Assembly: GCF_027359925.1 (NCBI RefSeq)
Contig: NZ_CP114767.1
Coordinates: forward strand, 1,488,001-1,552,000
Direction of reading: 5' to 3'
Length of the DNA: 64,000 nucleotides
Source: Hymenobacter canadensis
GTDB taxonomy: Bacteria > Bacteroidota > Bacteroidia > Cytophagales > Hymenobacteraceae
Shown piece by piece: positions 40,548-49,407 of the stretch; the first letter of the stretch is position 1, and each line of letters starts with the position of its first letter. The notes beneath the pieces are model-generated. The model was not told the origin of the DNA. It was given only the letters and a program-made list of their open reading frames with translations, and did not search any database. A program made the position numbers and the translations under genes.

Positions 40548-42317
40548 CTACCCCCGAAACAGGTTCTCGATGCGCTGCTGGTTGTTCTGGCTGATGATTT
40601 TGCGGCGCACTTTGAGCGTGGGCGTCAGCTCGCCCGATTCCACGCTCCAGAGGGCGGGTAGCAGCTCGATTTTCTTGATCTGCTCCCACTGGGCGAAGGC
40701 GGCGTTGGTTTGCTGCACCAGCTGCTCGTAGAGCTGGCGCACCTGGGCGTGGGCGGCCAGGGCGGCATCGGAGAGGTCGGCGGGGAGCTGGTGCTGCTTG
40801 GCCCAGGCGCGCAGCTCGGTGAAGGCGGGCACCAGCAGGGCGGCGGCGTACTTCTCGCCCTCACCCAGCACCATCACCTGCTCCACCAGCGGCGACTCCG
40901 ACAGCTTCGATTCCAGCGGTTGCGGGGCCACATACTTGCCGTTGGAGGTTTTGAACATCTCCTTTTTGCGGTCCGTGATTTTGAGGAAGCGGCCCTGCAC
41001 CATCTCGCCAATGTCGCCGGTGTGCAGCCAGCCCTCGGCGTCGATGACTTCGGCCGTGAGGTCGGGGCGCTGGTAGTAGCCCTGCATCACGGAGGGCGAG
41101 CGGGTCAGGATTTCGCCGTCGGCGGCGATTTTCACCTCCACGCCCGGCAGCACCGGCCCTACGGCCCCGATGAGGTTGCCCTCGGGCACGGGCTGGCTGG
41201 CGGCAATAACGGGCGAGGTTTCGGTCATGCCGTAGCCCTCCATCACCCGGATGCCGGCCGCCCAGAACACCCGCGCCAGCCGCGGCTGCAGGGCCCCGCC
41301 CCCGCTCACGATGTAGCGCACCTGCCCGCCCATAGCCGCGCGCCACTTGCTGAACACCAGCTTGTTGGCCAGCGCCAATTGGGCGTTATACCACGCGCCC
41401 TGGTCTTTTTGGGTGTCGTAGCGCAGCCCCAGATCAAGGGCCCAGAAGAACAGCTTGCGCTTGAGGCCGGTGAGCTGCTGGCCGGTGGCCACAATCTTGT
41501 CGTAGATTTTTTCGAGCAGGCGGGGCACCGTAGTAAACACGTGGGGCTGCACCTCGCGCAGGTTGTCGGCAATGCGCTCCACGCTTTCGGCGTAGTAGAT
41601 GCTGAAGCCCAGCTGCAGGTACAGGAAGGTGGCCGTGCGCTCGAAAATATGGCTCAGGGGCAGAAAGCTGAGGGTTTTGTGGCCCGGAGACAGGGGCAGG
41701 TAGCTCAGCAGATTCTGGCAGTTGAACAGGATGTTGCGGTGGCTGAGCATCACGCCTTTGGGCCGGCCGGTGGTACCGGAGGTGTAGATGAGCGTGAGCA
41801 GGTCGTCGGGCTGCACGGCGGCTTTCAGGGGCTCCAGCGCGGCCACGTCGGCGGCGGCCCCCAGGGCCAGCAGGTCGGCGAAGGAGCGGTGGCCGGGCGT
41901 GGGCTCGAAGGTGAGGATGTGCTCGGGACCGTGCGGCAGCCCGGCTACAGCCTCCTGCACCCGAGCCAGCAGCTTTTCGCCCTCCACCAGCACCACGCGC
42001 ACGCCGGCATCCTGGAAAATGTGGCGGTAGTCCTCCACCGTGATGGTCGGGTACATGGGCACGCTCACGGCCCCCAGCTGAGCAATGCCCATATCGGCCA
42101 CCACCCACTCGGGGCGGTTGGGGCAGATGATGGCCACCTTATCGGCGGCCCGCACGCCCAACGCACGCAGCCCCAGGCTGGCGTGGTTGCTCATTTCCTG
42201 CACCTTGGCGGCACTCAGCGGATGCCAGTGGTCGTCCTTTTTTTCTACCAGGCAATCGGCCTCGGGGGTGGTGTGGGCCAGGTGAGCCAGCAGGTCGAAG
42301 GTGCGGGAAAACGTCAT
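40548..42317 (-). CDS. Long-chain fatty-acid--CoA ligase (AMP-binding)
   Basis: A 589-residue adenylate-forming enzyme that activates fatty acids to acyl-CoA. The AMP-binding core shows LTLIYTSGTTGRPKGVMLSHRN (P-loop-like A3 motif), LPLSHIFERTATFLY, YGMTETSPVIAAS (A5), GWLHTGDIGEM (A7) and FLKITDRKKEMFKTSNGKYVAPQPLE (A8, A10 Lys). The opening MTFSRTFDLLAHLAH is typical of Bacteroidota members. It is cytosolic or membrane-associated. ATG 42317 is set by the conserved N terminus; sequence upstream is repeat DNA. It is transcribed alone. Confidence 0.92.
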   Translation of the reverse strand: MTFSRTFDLLAHLAHTTPEADCLVEKKDDHWHPLSAAKVQEMSNHASLGLRALGVRAADKVAIICPNRPEWVVADMGIAQLGAVSVPMYPTITVEDYRHIFQDAGVRVVLVEGEKLLARVQEAVAGLPHGPEHILTFEPTPGHRSFADLLALGAAADVAALEPLKAAVQPDDLLTLIYTSGTTGRPKGVMLSHRNILFNCQNLLSYLPLSPGHKTLSFLPLSHIFERTATFLYLQLGFSIYYAESVERIADNLREVQPHVFTTVPRLLEKIYDKIVATGQQLTGLKRKLFFWALDLGLRYDTQKDQGAWYNAQLALANKLVFSKWRAAMGGQVRYIVSGGGALQPRLARVFWAAGIRVMEGYGMTETSPVIAASQPVPEGNLIGAVGPVLPGVEVKIAADGEILTRSPSVMQGYYQRPDLTAEVIDAEGWLHTGDIGEMVQGRFLKITDRKKEMFKTSNGKYVAPQPLESKLSESPLVEQVMVLGEGEKYAAALLVPAFTELRAWAKQHQLPADLSDAALAAHAQVRQLYEQLVQQTNAAFAQWEQIKKIELLPALWSVESGELTPTLKVRRKIISQNNQQRIENLFRG

Positions 42318-42428
42318 GGGAGAAGCGCGGGGAAAGGGGCCGAAACTGCGGCAATCCGTAAAAATAGGCGGCTGCCCGGTGGCAATAGCGGCAAGCCATA
42401 ATTTTATCAAGCCACGGACAGCCGCGCG

Positions 42429-42598
42429 GTATAGAGCCGCGACCCTCCGCGGCTCGTCGTTGAACGAGCGGAACCGCACCGGCAGTACGATGTAGAGACG
42501 CGTATTCACGTCTCGCCGTTGAACGACTGAGGCCGCGCCGTCCACTCAAATAACATCAGCAACGACGAGACGCGAATACGCGTCTCTACATCCAACGT
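42429..42598. repeat. Three family A palindromes
   Basis: The first (42434-42455) has GAGCCGCG...CGCGGCTC: both arms changed together, so pairing is kept. The second (about 42494-42513) has one mismatch (ACGTCTC). The third (about 42568-42589) is intact. They occupy most of the 346 bp between the ligase and NTF2-like genes. Confidence 0.85.
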
Positions 42599-42663
42599 CG
42601 GCCCGCGTGCTGCTTCGGCAGGACGTTCTGTTACTTTGCGCGCTCCACCCTCCTGCCCTATTT

Positions 42664-43122
42664 ATGAAGCCTCTGCTCCTGCTGCCCCTGATGCTAACCG
42701 CTTCGGCGGCCTTCGCCCAAACCAAACCGGCTACCGAAACCGAGGCGGTGCAGCAAACCATCCGTCGGTTCTTCGACGGGATGCGCCGCGGCGACAGTGC
42801 CGCCGTGCGCGCCACGCTGGCGCCGGGGGCCGTATTTCACACCCTCACCGCCAAAAACGGCCAGACGCAGTTGCGCCCCGAAAACCCCTCGAATTTCGTG
42901 AAGGCAGTAGGCACGCCGCATTCGGAGGTGTGGGATGAGCGCATCACGTTCGACAAAGTGCTCATCGACGCCAACCTGGCCAGCGTCTGGACGCCCTACG
43001 AGTTCTACCGGGGCAGCACCTTCAGCCACTGCGGCTACAACTCGTTTCAGCTGGTGAAGCTGACAGAGGGCTGGAGGATTGCGCACATCATCGACACGCG
43101 CCGGAAGGATAAGTGTAGGTAG
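42664..43122 (+). CDS. NTF2-like/SnoaL-like exported protein
   Basis: A 152-residue protein with a signal peptide (LLLLPLMLTASAAFAQ) and an NTF2-like cone fold: AVQQTIRRFFDGMRRGDSAAVRATLAPGAVFHTL, VWTPYEFYRGSTFSHCGYNSFQLVKLTEGWRIAHIIDTRR. Similar small secreted proteins in Bacteroidota are annotated nuclear transport factor 2 family or lumazine-binding-like; they bind small ligands or are enzymes, but this one's role is unknown. ATG 42664 is chosen for the signal peptide. Confidence 0.8.
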   Translation: MKPLLLLPLMLTASAAFAQTKPATETEAVQQTIRRFFDGMRRGDSAAVRATLAPGAVFHTLTAKNGQTQLRPENPSNFVKAVGTPHSEVWDERITFDKVLIDANLASVWTPYEFYRGSTFSHCGYNSFQLVKLTEGWRIAHIIDTRRKDKCR

Positions 43123-43134
43123 GTCAAGCTGGCA

Positions 43135-43325
43135 CGGTGTAGAGACGCAATATTTTGCGTCTCCCCGTTGAACGGCCGGAACCGTACCGCCAGGCAAACA
43201 ACATCAGCAATGAGGAGACGCGAAGTGTCGCGTCTCTACATCGTGCGCTTCATCGTTGAACGGCCGGAATTTCTCCAGGTAAACAACATCAGCAACGATG
43301 AGACGCAAGATATTGCGTCTCTACC
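43135..43325. repeat. Three family A palindromes
   Basis: An AT-looped copy (GCAATATTTTGC), then two right-arm-type copies. The last ends TCTCTACC and contains the stop codon of the minus-strand NAD(P)-binding gene. Confidence 0.88.
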
Positions 43326-43986
43326 CTTTCGCCGCGGCCACGATGTCGGGTACTTCCAGGATGGGTTTGGGGTAGCCGCGCTGGGCTACATGCAGCATGG
43401 CTTGGCCCAGCTCCACCAGCGTGGAGGCAAATTTGGGGGCCACGCCCCGCACCACGGGGTACAGCCAGCCGAAATACTTGTAGTACGACAGCACGTGCCG
43501 CTGGCCGGGGGTGGCCCGCAGGAAACCGGGCCGGAACATGAACGCCTGCCGGAAATCCAGCTGCCGCAGCTCATTTTCGGTTTCGCCCTTCACGCGGGCC
43601 CACATCTGGCGGCTGCGCAGCGTGTCGTCGGTGCCAGCGCCCGAGACGTAGCAGAACGTGAGGTCGGGGCCGTTGTGGGTGAGCAGCGTCTGGGCGAAGT
43701 GCAGGGTCAGGTCGTGGGTGAGGCGGCGGTACTCCGGCTCCTGCATCCCCACCGACGATACACCCAGGCAGAAAAAGCAGGCGTTGTAGCCCCGCAGTTG
43801 GTCGGCAATGGGCGTGAGGTTCTGGAAATCCTCGTGCAGCAGCTCCCGCAGCTTGGGGTGCTGGTGCCCACTGGGCCGGCGGCTGATGCTGAGCACCTGC
43901 TCCACTTCCGAGCTGTTGAGGCATTCGAGTAGCACTCCTTCTCCTACCATGCCGGTCGTGCCGGTCAGGATTACGCGTAGTTTCAT
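43321..43986 (-). CDS. NAD(P)-binding Rossmann protein (HTATIP2-like)
   Basis: A 221-residue atypical SDR: LRVILTGTTGMVGEGVLLECL, VEQVLSISRRPSG, CFFCLGVSSVGM and FCYVSGAGTDDTLRSRQMWARVKGETENEL (YVSGAG and KGETE are typical of the HTATIP2/epimerase-like group). The substrate is unknown. The stop TAG is formed by the inverted TCTCTAC end of a family A repeat, so the original C terminus may have been changed by that insertion. Confidence 0.82.
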   Translation of the reverse strand: MKLRVILTGTTGMVGEGVLLECLNSSEVEQVLSISRRPSGHQHPKLRELLHEDFQNLTPIADQLRGYNACFFCLGVSSVGMQEPEYRRLTHDLTLHFAQTLLTHNGPDLTFCYVSGAGTDDTLRSRQMWARVKGETENELRQLDFRQAFMFRPGFLRATPGQRHVLSYYKYFGWLYPVVRGVAPKFASTLVELGQAMLHVAQRGYPKPILEVPDIVAAAKG

Positions 43987-44043
43987 GCTGGGGAGGACGG
44001 ATGAGCGGCGCGGATGTTTTAGAGCCGATTTACTACTCTGTAT

Positions 44044-44568
44044 CTATTCGGTATTTTCCGGACTCCAATAGCCGGTAAACTCTGCGCCGGTGTAAGCGGC
44101 GGCTTCATACGCATCAACAGGGTATTCATCTATTGAAACCGAGTTCATAAAGAACTGTCCTATAGAGCAATCCATCTTAATCAGATACTTCCTAGGGTCT
44201 TCTCCTTCATCTTCCAAGAAGTAATCATGAAATAGAATACCTATCTGGTAGTCATTCAAATCCAGCGCTACCAAATCTCCATTAGCTGTACTACCGACCA
44301 GGAGTAAGTTATGCCTTAAAGCATATTTGAACGCGTCATCCCAAGTGTATTCTTTTTTAAGCTCATTGCTCTCATTGAAACAATACGCGCCAATTTCAAC
44401 AACTGTGTCGAAGGAAAACTCAGCAAAGAAACACCTAGCCTCCAGATCAGGGCATATCAGTTCAAGCACTTCCAGATTCTCACTTCTCAAAATCGAAGCG
44501 TGTTTTTTACTATTGAATGCGATTCGCTCAAGAGCTAGCCACATTTTCTCATTATCCACAATAGCCAT
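44044..44568 (-). CDS. Hypothetical protein, SMI1/KNR4 (SUKH)-like
   Basis: A 174-residue cytoplasmic protein. LLVGSTANGDLVALDLNDYQIGILFHDYF matches the SUKH core pattern (G-D-hydrophobic-D ... HD). SUKH proteins are often immunity proteins to polymorphic toxins or DNA-processing adaptors. The gene is clearly AT-richer than its neighbours, as typical of mobile immunity genes, yet no toxin gene is nearby. It begins 12 bases after the ispG stop on the same strand, so it is probably read through from ispG. The assignment is by pattern only. Confidence 0.5.
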   Translation of the reverse strand: MAIVDNEKMWLALERIAFNSKKHASILRSENLEVLELICPDLEARCFFAEFSFDTVVEIGAYCFNESNELKKEYTWDDAFKYALRHNLLLVGSTANGDLVALDLNDYQIGILFHDYFLEDEGEDPRKYLIKMDCSIGQFFMNSVSIDEYPVDAYEAAAYTGAEFTGYWSPENTE

Positions 44569-44579
44569 ATAGCTACAAG

Positions 44580-46676
44580 CTACCCCGCCACCGGCTCTTC
44601 CAGCAGCTCCTTTTCCATCCAGCGGCCGTCTTCGCGCATGAGGTCGATGAGCTGGTCCACGGCTTGTTCTTCGGGCACCGATTTCTTGATGACTTCCTGG
44701 CCGCGGTAGAGGGCAATTTTGCCTTTACCCACGCCCACGTAGCCGTAGTCGGCATCGGCCATTTCGCCGGGACCGTTCACGATGCAGCCCATGATGCCGA
44801 TTTTCACGCCCTTCAGGTGGTCGGTGCGCTTGCGGATCATGGCGGTGGTTTCCTGCAGGTCGAACAGAGTACGGCCGCAGCTGGGGCAGCTGATGTACTC
44901 CGTCTTGCTCATGCGCGTGCGGGCCGCCTGCAGGATGCCGAAGCTGAGCTGGTTGAGTTGGTCAATGTCGCGCAACCAAGCTTCCTGGCCTTGCTCAGGT
45001 AGTAGGTCAGTGCACAGCGAGATACCGTCGCCGAGGCCGTCGATTAGCAAGCCACCTACGTCGGTAGCCGCGTCGAGTTGAGTTTGGGAAGGGCTTTCCA
45101 GCGTGTAGGTACGGCGCACTACCACGGGGCAGGTAACACCGTTGTTGATCAGCTCGAAGAATGCCCGCCGCAACTCGGGCATGGCGTGGGCATTGGTGGT
45201 TTCGAGCACCAGTACCACCGTGCGGTCCTGGCGAAGCTGGGCCAGCAGGTCCGCATCGAGCGTGCTGAGTTCCAGTAGCAGGAAGTTGAGCGTGGGGTGC
45301 AGCTTGGGGAAGTTGCTCAGATAGGTGTCGGCTGTGAGCAGCGGGAAATGGTCGGAGCGCTGGCCGGCATCCATCCAGGCGCGGTGCGCTACCACTTCCT
45401 TCAGGCCGTTGGGTAGCATAAATGGTACCGGCCGCTCGCCGGTGTACACGTAGTCGGCACCCAGGTCGCTCATCTGAAACTTATCCAGAAACGACGAATA
45501 CAAGTGCCCGGCCGCCCGCAAATCGGCGTATTCCAGGCGCGGCAGACGCGAGAGGTCGGCTACTACCCGCGGCACGTTCTGCCCCCCAAAGTTGGCTACC
45601 TCGTGCGTGTGGCGGCGGTGATACTGGAAGGGGTCGATGGGCACCTCACTCCCTAGCCCCCTCTCCTCAGGAGAGGAGGAACTAGCGTCTAGCTTTTTAG
45701 AATCAGTTTCTAAAGCTAGTTTCCCCTCTCCTGAGGAGAGGGGGCTAGGGGGTGAGGTCAACGGCCGAATGGGCCGCGCCTCCTGCGCCCGGTTGGTGTA
45801 CCGGTCAATCAGCGCTTTGGCCACCGGAGCTTCGGCTTCGGGGGCTTCGGTGAGGCTCACGCGCACGGTGTCGCCGAGGCCGTCTTCGAGCAGCGTGCCG
45901 ATGCCGACGGCGCTCTTGATGCGGCCGTCTTCGGCTTCGCCGGCTTCCGTCACGCCCAGGTGCAGCGGGTAGGGCTGCAGGCCTTCGGTGTCGAGTTTCT
46001 GCACCAGCAGGCGGTAGGCCTGCACCATCACCTGGGTGTTGCTGGCCTTCATGCTCAGCACCACATCGTAGTAGTTTTCCTCCTCGCAGAGGCGCAGGAA
46101 TTCCAGCGCCGACTCCACCATACCCAATGGCGTATCGCCGTAACGGCTCAGAATCCGGTCCGAAAGGGAGCCGTGGTTGGTGCCGATGCGCATGGCCGTG
46201 CCGTACTGCTTGCAGATCTGGACCAGCGGACGGAACCGCTCCCGGATGCGCTCCACCTCGGCGGCGTAGCTGCTGTCGGTGTACTCAATGACGTCGAATT
46301 TCTTCTTGTCGGCGTAGTTGCCGGGGTTCACGCGCACTTTCTCCACGATGCGGGCGGCCAGCTCGGCGGCGTTGGGCGTGAAATGGATGTCGGCAATGAG
46401 CGGCACGGTGCAGCCCCGCTTGCGCAGCTCCTTCTTGATTTCGAGCAGGTTCTGGGCCTCCTTCACGCTGGGGGCCGTGATGCGCACGTACTCGCACCCG
46501 GCTTCCACCATGCGCAGCGTCTGCTCCACCGAGCCCAGCGTGTCCATGGTGTCCACGGTGGTCATGCTCTGCACCCGAATGGGGTTGAGCCCGCCCATCG
46601 GCAGGTCGCCGATTTTCACTTCGCGGGAGATGCGGCGCTTGTATTCGGTGAGGCTGGGGCAATACGTCTTGTTCAT
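44580..46676 (-). CDS. ispG: 4-hydroxy-3-methylbut-2-en-1-yl diphosphate synthase (three-domain type)
   Basis: A 698-residue IspG (GcpE), the [4Fe-4S] enzyme of the MEP isoprenoid pathway that makes HMBPP from MEcPP. The TIM barrel (residues 1-295; VKIGDLPMGGLNPIRVQSMTTVDT, ADIHFTPNAAELAARIVEKVRVNPGNYADKKK) is followed by the extra A* domain of Bacteroidota/plant-type enzymes, and the C-terminal Fe-S domain with CPSCGRTLF and GIMGCIVNGPGEMADADYGYVG. Length is within the long type. Residues about 307-344 are encoded by a 114-bp family F repeat in frame, at the barrel/A* junction. ATG 46676 fits. The gene is probably essential, so the insertion must be tolerated. Confidence 0.95.
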   Translation of the reverse strand: MNKTYCPSLTEYKRRISREVKIGDLPMGGLNPIRVQSMTTVDTMDTLGSVEQTLRMVEAGCEYVRITAPSVKEAQNLLEIKKELRKRGCTVPLIADIHFTPNAAELAARIVEKVRVNPGNYADKKKFDVIEYTDSSYAAEVERIRERFRPLVQICKQYGTAMRIGTNHGSLSDRILSRYGDTPLGMVESALEFLRLCEEENYYDVVLSMKASNTQVMVQAYRLLVQKLDTEGLQPYPLHLGVTEAGEAEDGRIKSAVGIGTLLEDGLGDTVRVSLTEAPEAEAPVAKALIDRYTNRAQEARPIRPLTSPPSPLSSGEGKLALETDSKKLDASSSSPEERGLGSEVPIDPFQYHRRHTHEVANFGGQNVPRVVADLSRLPRLEYADLRAAGHLYSSFLDKFQMSDLGADYVYTGERPVPFMLPNGLKEVVAHRAWMDAGQRSDHFPLLTADTYLSNFPKLHPTLNFLLLELSTLDADLLAQLRQDRTVVLVLETTNAHAMPELRRAFFELINNGVTCPVVVRRTYTLESPSQTQLDAATDVGGLLIDGLGDGISLCTDLLPEQGQEAWLRDIDQLNQLSFGILQAARTRMSKTEYISCPSCGRTLFDLQETTAMIRKRTDHLKGVKIGIMGCIVNGPGEMADADYGYVGVGKGKIALYRGQEVIKKSVPEEQAVDQLIDLMREDGRWMEKELLEEPVAG
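45644..45757. repeat. Family F inverted repeat inside ispG
   Basis: CCTCACTCCCTAGCCCCCTC...GAGAGG with its inverse, 114 bp (38 codons), in frame. The encoded minus-strand peptide begins TSPPSPLSSGEG and ends SPEERGLGSEV. The same family lies at 26905-27057 in a non-coding gap. Confidence 0.92.
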
Positions 46677-46719
46677 AGAAAGAAAACCGGCGGCGGAAGG
46701 CGAAAGTTGCGGGACCGGG

Positions 46720-46727
46720 CAAAGGTA
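46720..46727 (-). promoter_or_regulatory. Putative -7 element of ispG
   Basis: TACCTTTG on the minus strand (consensus TAnnTTTG), 43 bases before the ispG ATG. No clear -33 TTG is present at the usual spacing. Confidence 0.5.
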
Positions 46728-46865
46728 CGAGGTAGCCGTTACGTTCGGGTGCCGCGCCAGCTGCCCGGGACTGGTCGGCAGCCACCACCCGGGCTGCGCG
46801 CACCGAAAGCCCTCTTTACCCGCTACCTTGTCGGCCTGCTTTCCCCGCCTCTTACCCGCCTTGCC

Positions 46866-48062
46866 ATGACCGATTTCACTGCTTCCCGGCGCCACTTTCT
46901 GAAGCTCACCGGCCTCACGCTGGTGGGTTTGCCGCTGGGCCTTTCCGGCTGCGCCAGCGCCCTCACCGGCCGCAGCCGGCCCGACTATCTGGTGTACGTG
47001 GGCACCTATGCCAAGGCAGAGGCCGACAGCATTTTCCTCTACCGCCTCAACGCCACCACCGGCGCCCTCACCCGCCTGCGGGCCGAGAAAGGCGGCCCCA
47101 ATCCGGCTTTTCTGGCCATCGACAGCAAGCAGGAGCACCTGTACGCCGCCAACGAAGTAGACGAGTTCCAGGGCGCGAAAAGCGGCTACGTCAGCGCCTT
47201 TGCCATCGACCGGCGCACGGGCGGCCTCACGGCGCTCAACCAGCAGCCCTCAGCCGGCGGCGGCCCCTGCTACCTCAGTCTCGACGGCTCCGGCCGGGCG
47301 GCGCTGGTGGCCAACTACGGCGGCGGCAGCGTGAGCCTGCTGCCCATTGCTCCGGATGGCACGCTGCGGCCCCCTTCCGCCACCGACCAGCACCGCGGCT
47401 CCGGCCCCAATAAAAACCGCCAGACCGAAGCTCACGCCCACTGCATCATCCCGGATCCGGCGGGCCGCTTTGCCTTCGCCGTGGACCTGGGCACCGACCA
47501 AGTGCTGGGCTACCGGCTGGATGCCGGCGCGGGCCAGTGGACGCCGCTGCCGGCCCCGGCCTTCACCACCCAGCCGGGCGCCGGGCCGCGCCACCTCACG
47601 TTCCACCCCAACGGCCGCTGGGCCTACCTCATCAACGAGCTGACATCTAGCGTAACGGCGCTGGCTTACGACGCCGCAGCCGGCACGTTCCGGGAGCTGC
47701 ACACGGTACCGGCGTTGCCAGCCGGCTTCACGGCCCCCAACACCTGCGCCGATATCCATGTGCATCCCAACGGCCGGTTCGTGTACGCCACCAACCGCGG
47801 CCACGACAGCCTGGCCGTGTTTGCCGTGGCGCCCGACTCCGGCCGCCTGACGCTGGTAGAGCACGTGAGCACCCAGGGCAAGACGCCCCGCAACTTCGCC
47901 ATCGACCCCAGCGGCGCCATTCTGCTGGTGGCCAACCAGAACTCCAACAACATCGTGACCTACACCATCAACGCCCAAACGGGCCGGCTGACGCCTACGG
48001 GCGTGGTGGTGGAAGTGCCCGCGCCCGTCTGCCTGCAGGTGGTGCCGGACTTTATGGCCTGA
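46866..48062 (+). CDS. Lactonase family beta-propeller protein (6-phosphogluconolactonase-like), exported
   Basis: A 398-residue protein with a twin-arginine-type signal (SRRHFLKLTG) running into a lipobox (LGLSGC). The mature part has the seven-bladed lactonase propeller: YLVYVGTYAKAEADSIFLYRLNATTGALT, NPAFLAIDSKQEHLYAANEV, GPRHLTFHPNGRWAYLINEL, CADIHVHPNGRFVYATNRGHDSLAVF, GKTPRNFAIDPSGAILLVANQNSNNIVTY. E. coli Pgl hydrolyses 6-phosphogluconolactone in the cytosol; an exported lipoprotein version must act on something extracytoplasmic, so the exact substrate is unclear. It diverges from ispG, sharing a 189-bp promoter region. Confidence 0.88.
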   Translation: MTDFTASRRHFLKLTGLTLVGLPLGLSGCASALTGRSRPDYLVYVGTYAKAEADSIFLYRLNATTGALTRLRAEKGGPNPAFLAIDSKQEHLYAANEVDEFQGAKSGYVSAFAIDRRTGGLTALNQQPSAGGGPCYLSLDGSGRAALVANYGGGSVSLLPIAPDGTLRPPSATDQHRGSGPNKNRQTEAHAHCIIPDPAGRFAFAVDLGTDQVLGYRLDAGAGQWTPLPAPAFTTQPGAGPRHLTFHPNGRWAYLINELTSSVTALAYDAAAGTFRELHTVPALPAGFTAPNTCADIHVHPNGRFVYATNRGHDSLAVFAVAPDSGRLTLVEHVSTQGKTPRNFAIDPSGAILLVANQNSNNIVTYTINAQTGRLTPTGVVVEVPAPVCLQVVPDFMA

Positions 48063-48151
48063 GCCGTCCTGTTCAGGTTTCAGGGGTTGCGGCAACTTCG
48101 GCGGCCGTTGGCTGTCTGTCAATCAGCCCCCTGTTGATCTTTCCATTGTCT

Positions 48152-48640
48152 ATGATGCACAAATTCATCCTGCTGGCCCTGGCCTGTTGCCTGCTGGCTT
48201 TGCCGGGCCAGGCGCAGCGGGTGGCCGTGGTGCGGCTGCCGGAGCTGCAACGCCGCCTGAGCCAGCCCTCCGACACCACCTACGTGGTAAACTTCTGGGC
48301 CACCTGGTGCGCGCCCTGCGTGAAAGAGCTGCCGAATTTCGAACAGCTAAATCGCGCCTACGCGGGCCGGAAAGTGAAGGTGCTGCTGGTCAGTACCGAT
48401 TATGCGTCGCAGCTCGACAAGAAAGTCCGGCCGTTTGTGGCCAGGCGCGGCCTGCGCTCGGAGGTGCTGCTGCTCAACGAAACCGACCCGAATACCTGGA
48501 TGGATAAGGTGGACAGCCAGTGGTCGGGCGCGCTGCCGTTTACGCTGATGATCAACAACAAACGGCAGAAGCGCGCCTCGTTCGAGCAGGAATTCACCCA
48601 GCCCGAGCTGACGGCCGCGCTACAGCAGTTTCTGCAATAG
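48152..48640 (+). CDS. Thioredoxin-like (TlpA/ResA type) exported protein
   Basis: A 162-residue protein with a signal peptide (KFILLALACCLLALPGQAQ) and a thioredoxin fold containing the redox motif WATWCAPCVKELP. VLLVSTDYASQLDKKVRPF and SGALPFTLMINNK (cis-Pro region) complete the fold. It should reduce or exchange disulfides in the periplasm. ATG 48152 gives MMHKFILL; ATG 48155 is equally possible. The next thioredoxin-fold gene follows after 30 bases, forming an operon. Confidence 0.9.
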   Translation: MMHKFILLALACCLLALPGQAQRVAVVRLPELQRRLSQPSDTTYVVNFWATWCAPCVKELPNFEQLNRAYAGRKVKVLLVSTDYASQLDKKVRPFVARRGLRSEVLLLNETDPNTWMDKVDSQWSGALPFTLMINNKRQKRASFEQEFTQPELTAALQQFLQ

Positions 48641-48670
48641 ATTCCTTTTCACATTCACTTCTTCCTCACC

Positions 48671-49294
48671 ATGAAAAAGCTTCTTCCCGCTCTGGCCGCC
48701 TGCCTGCTGCTGGCCCTGAGTAGTTTTATGATGCTCCGCACGGCAGCCACCGGCTACCAAGTCGGCGACAAAGCCGCTGACTTTCAACTGAAAAACGTGG
48801 ACGGCAAGCTGGTATCGCTGGCTTCCAACAAGGCCGCCAAAGGCTACATCGTGGTGTTCACCTGCAACACCTGCCCCTACGCCAAAGCCTACGAGCAGCG
48901 CATCATCGACCTGCACACCAAATACGCGCCGCAGGGCTACCCCGTGGTAGCCATCAACCCCAACGACCCCGCCGTAGCGCCCGGCGACTCGTTTGCCGAT
49001 ATGCAGAAACGGGCCAAGGAGAAGAAATACGGCTTCCCGTACCTGCAGGATGAGTCGCAGGAGGTAGCGCGGCAGTATGGCGCCACCCGCACGCCGCACC
49101 TATACGTCGTCAGCCGCCAGGGCAACGACTTTGTGGTGAGCTACATTGGGGCCATCGACGATAACTCGGAAGATGCCAAGCTGGTGAAAACCAAGTATCT
49201 GGAAAACGCCATGACCGATATCCTGGCGGGCAAGCCGGCTACGGTAGGCGCCACTAAGGCCATCGGCTGCACCATTAAGTGGAAGAAAGCATAA
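48671..49294 (+). CDS. Thioredoxin family/AhpC-TSA-like exported protein
   Basis: A 207-residue protein with a signal peptide (LLPALAACLLLALSSFMML), then VGDKAADFQLKNVDGKLVSLASNKAAKGYIVVFTCNTCPYAKAYEQRI (redox CNTC), VVAINPNDPAVAPGDSFADMQKRAKEKKYGFPYLQDESQEVARQYGATRTPHLYVV. This is the alkyl-hydroperoxide-reductase/thiol-specific antioxidant class of thioredoxin-like proteins, and the operon partner of the preceding TlpA-type protein. The C-terminal Cys (KAIGCTIKW) may add a third redox or metal site. A role in peroxide or thiol homeostasis is inferred. Confidence 0.88.
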   Translation: MKKLLPALAACLLLALSSFMMLRTAATGYQVGDKAADFQLKNVDGKLVSLASNKAAKGYIVVFTCNTCPYAKAYEQRIIDLHTKYAPQGYPVVAINPNDPAVAPGDSFADMQKRAKEKKYGFPYLQDESQEVARQYGATRTPHLYVVSRQGNDFVVSYIGAIDDNSEDAKLVKTKYLENAMTDILAGKPATVGATKAIGCTIKWKKA

Positions 49295-49297
49295 AGT

Positions 49298-49407
49298 AAC
49301 GTTCCAGCTTGCGCGAACGAGCGAAGCGAGTAGCCGGGGCCGCGCCACTTAGCGCCAACGCCGACTACTCGCTTCGCTCGTTCGCGCAAGCTGGCGCTTC
49401 GCGTTAC
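49298..49407. repeat. Large inverted repeat (family D-like)
   Basis: CAGCTTGCGCGAACGAGCG...GCGAGTAG and its inverse CTACTCGCTTCGCTC...GCAAGCTG, flanked by AGTAACG/CGTTACT. The right end carries the TAA stop of the following minus-strand gene. Confidence 0.85.
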
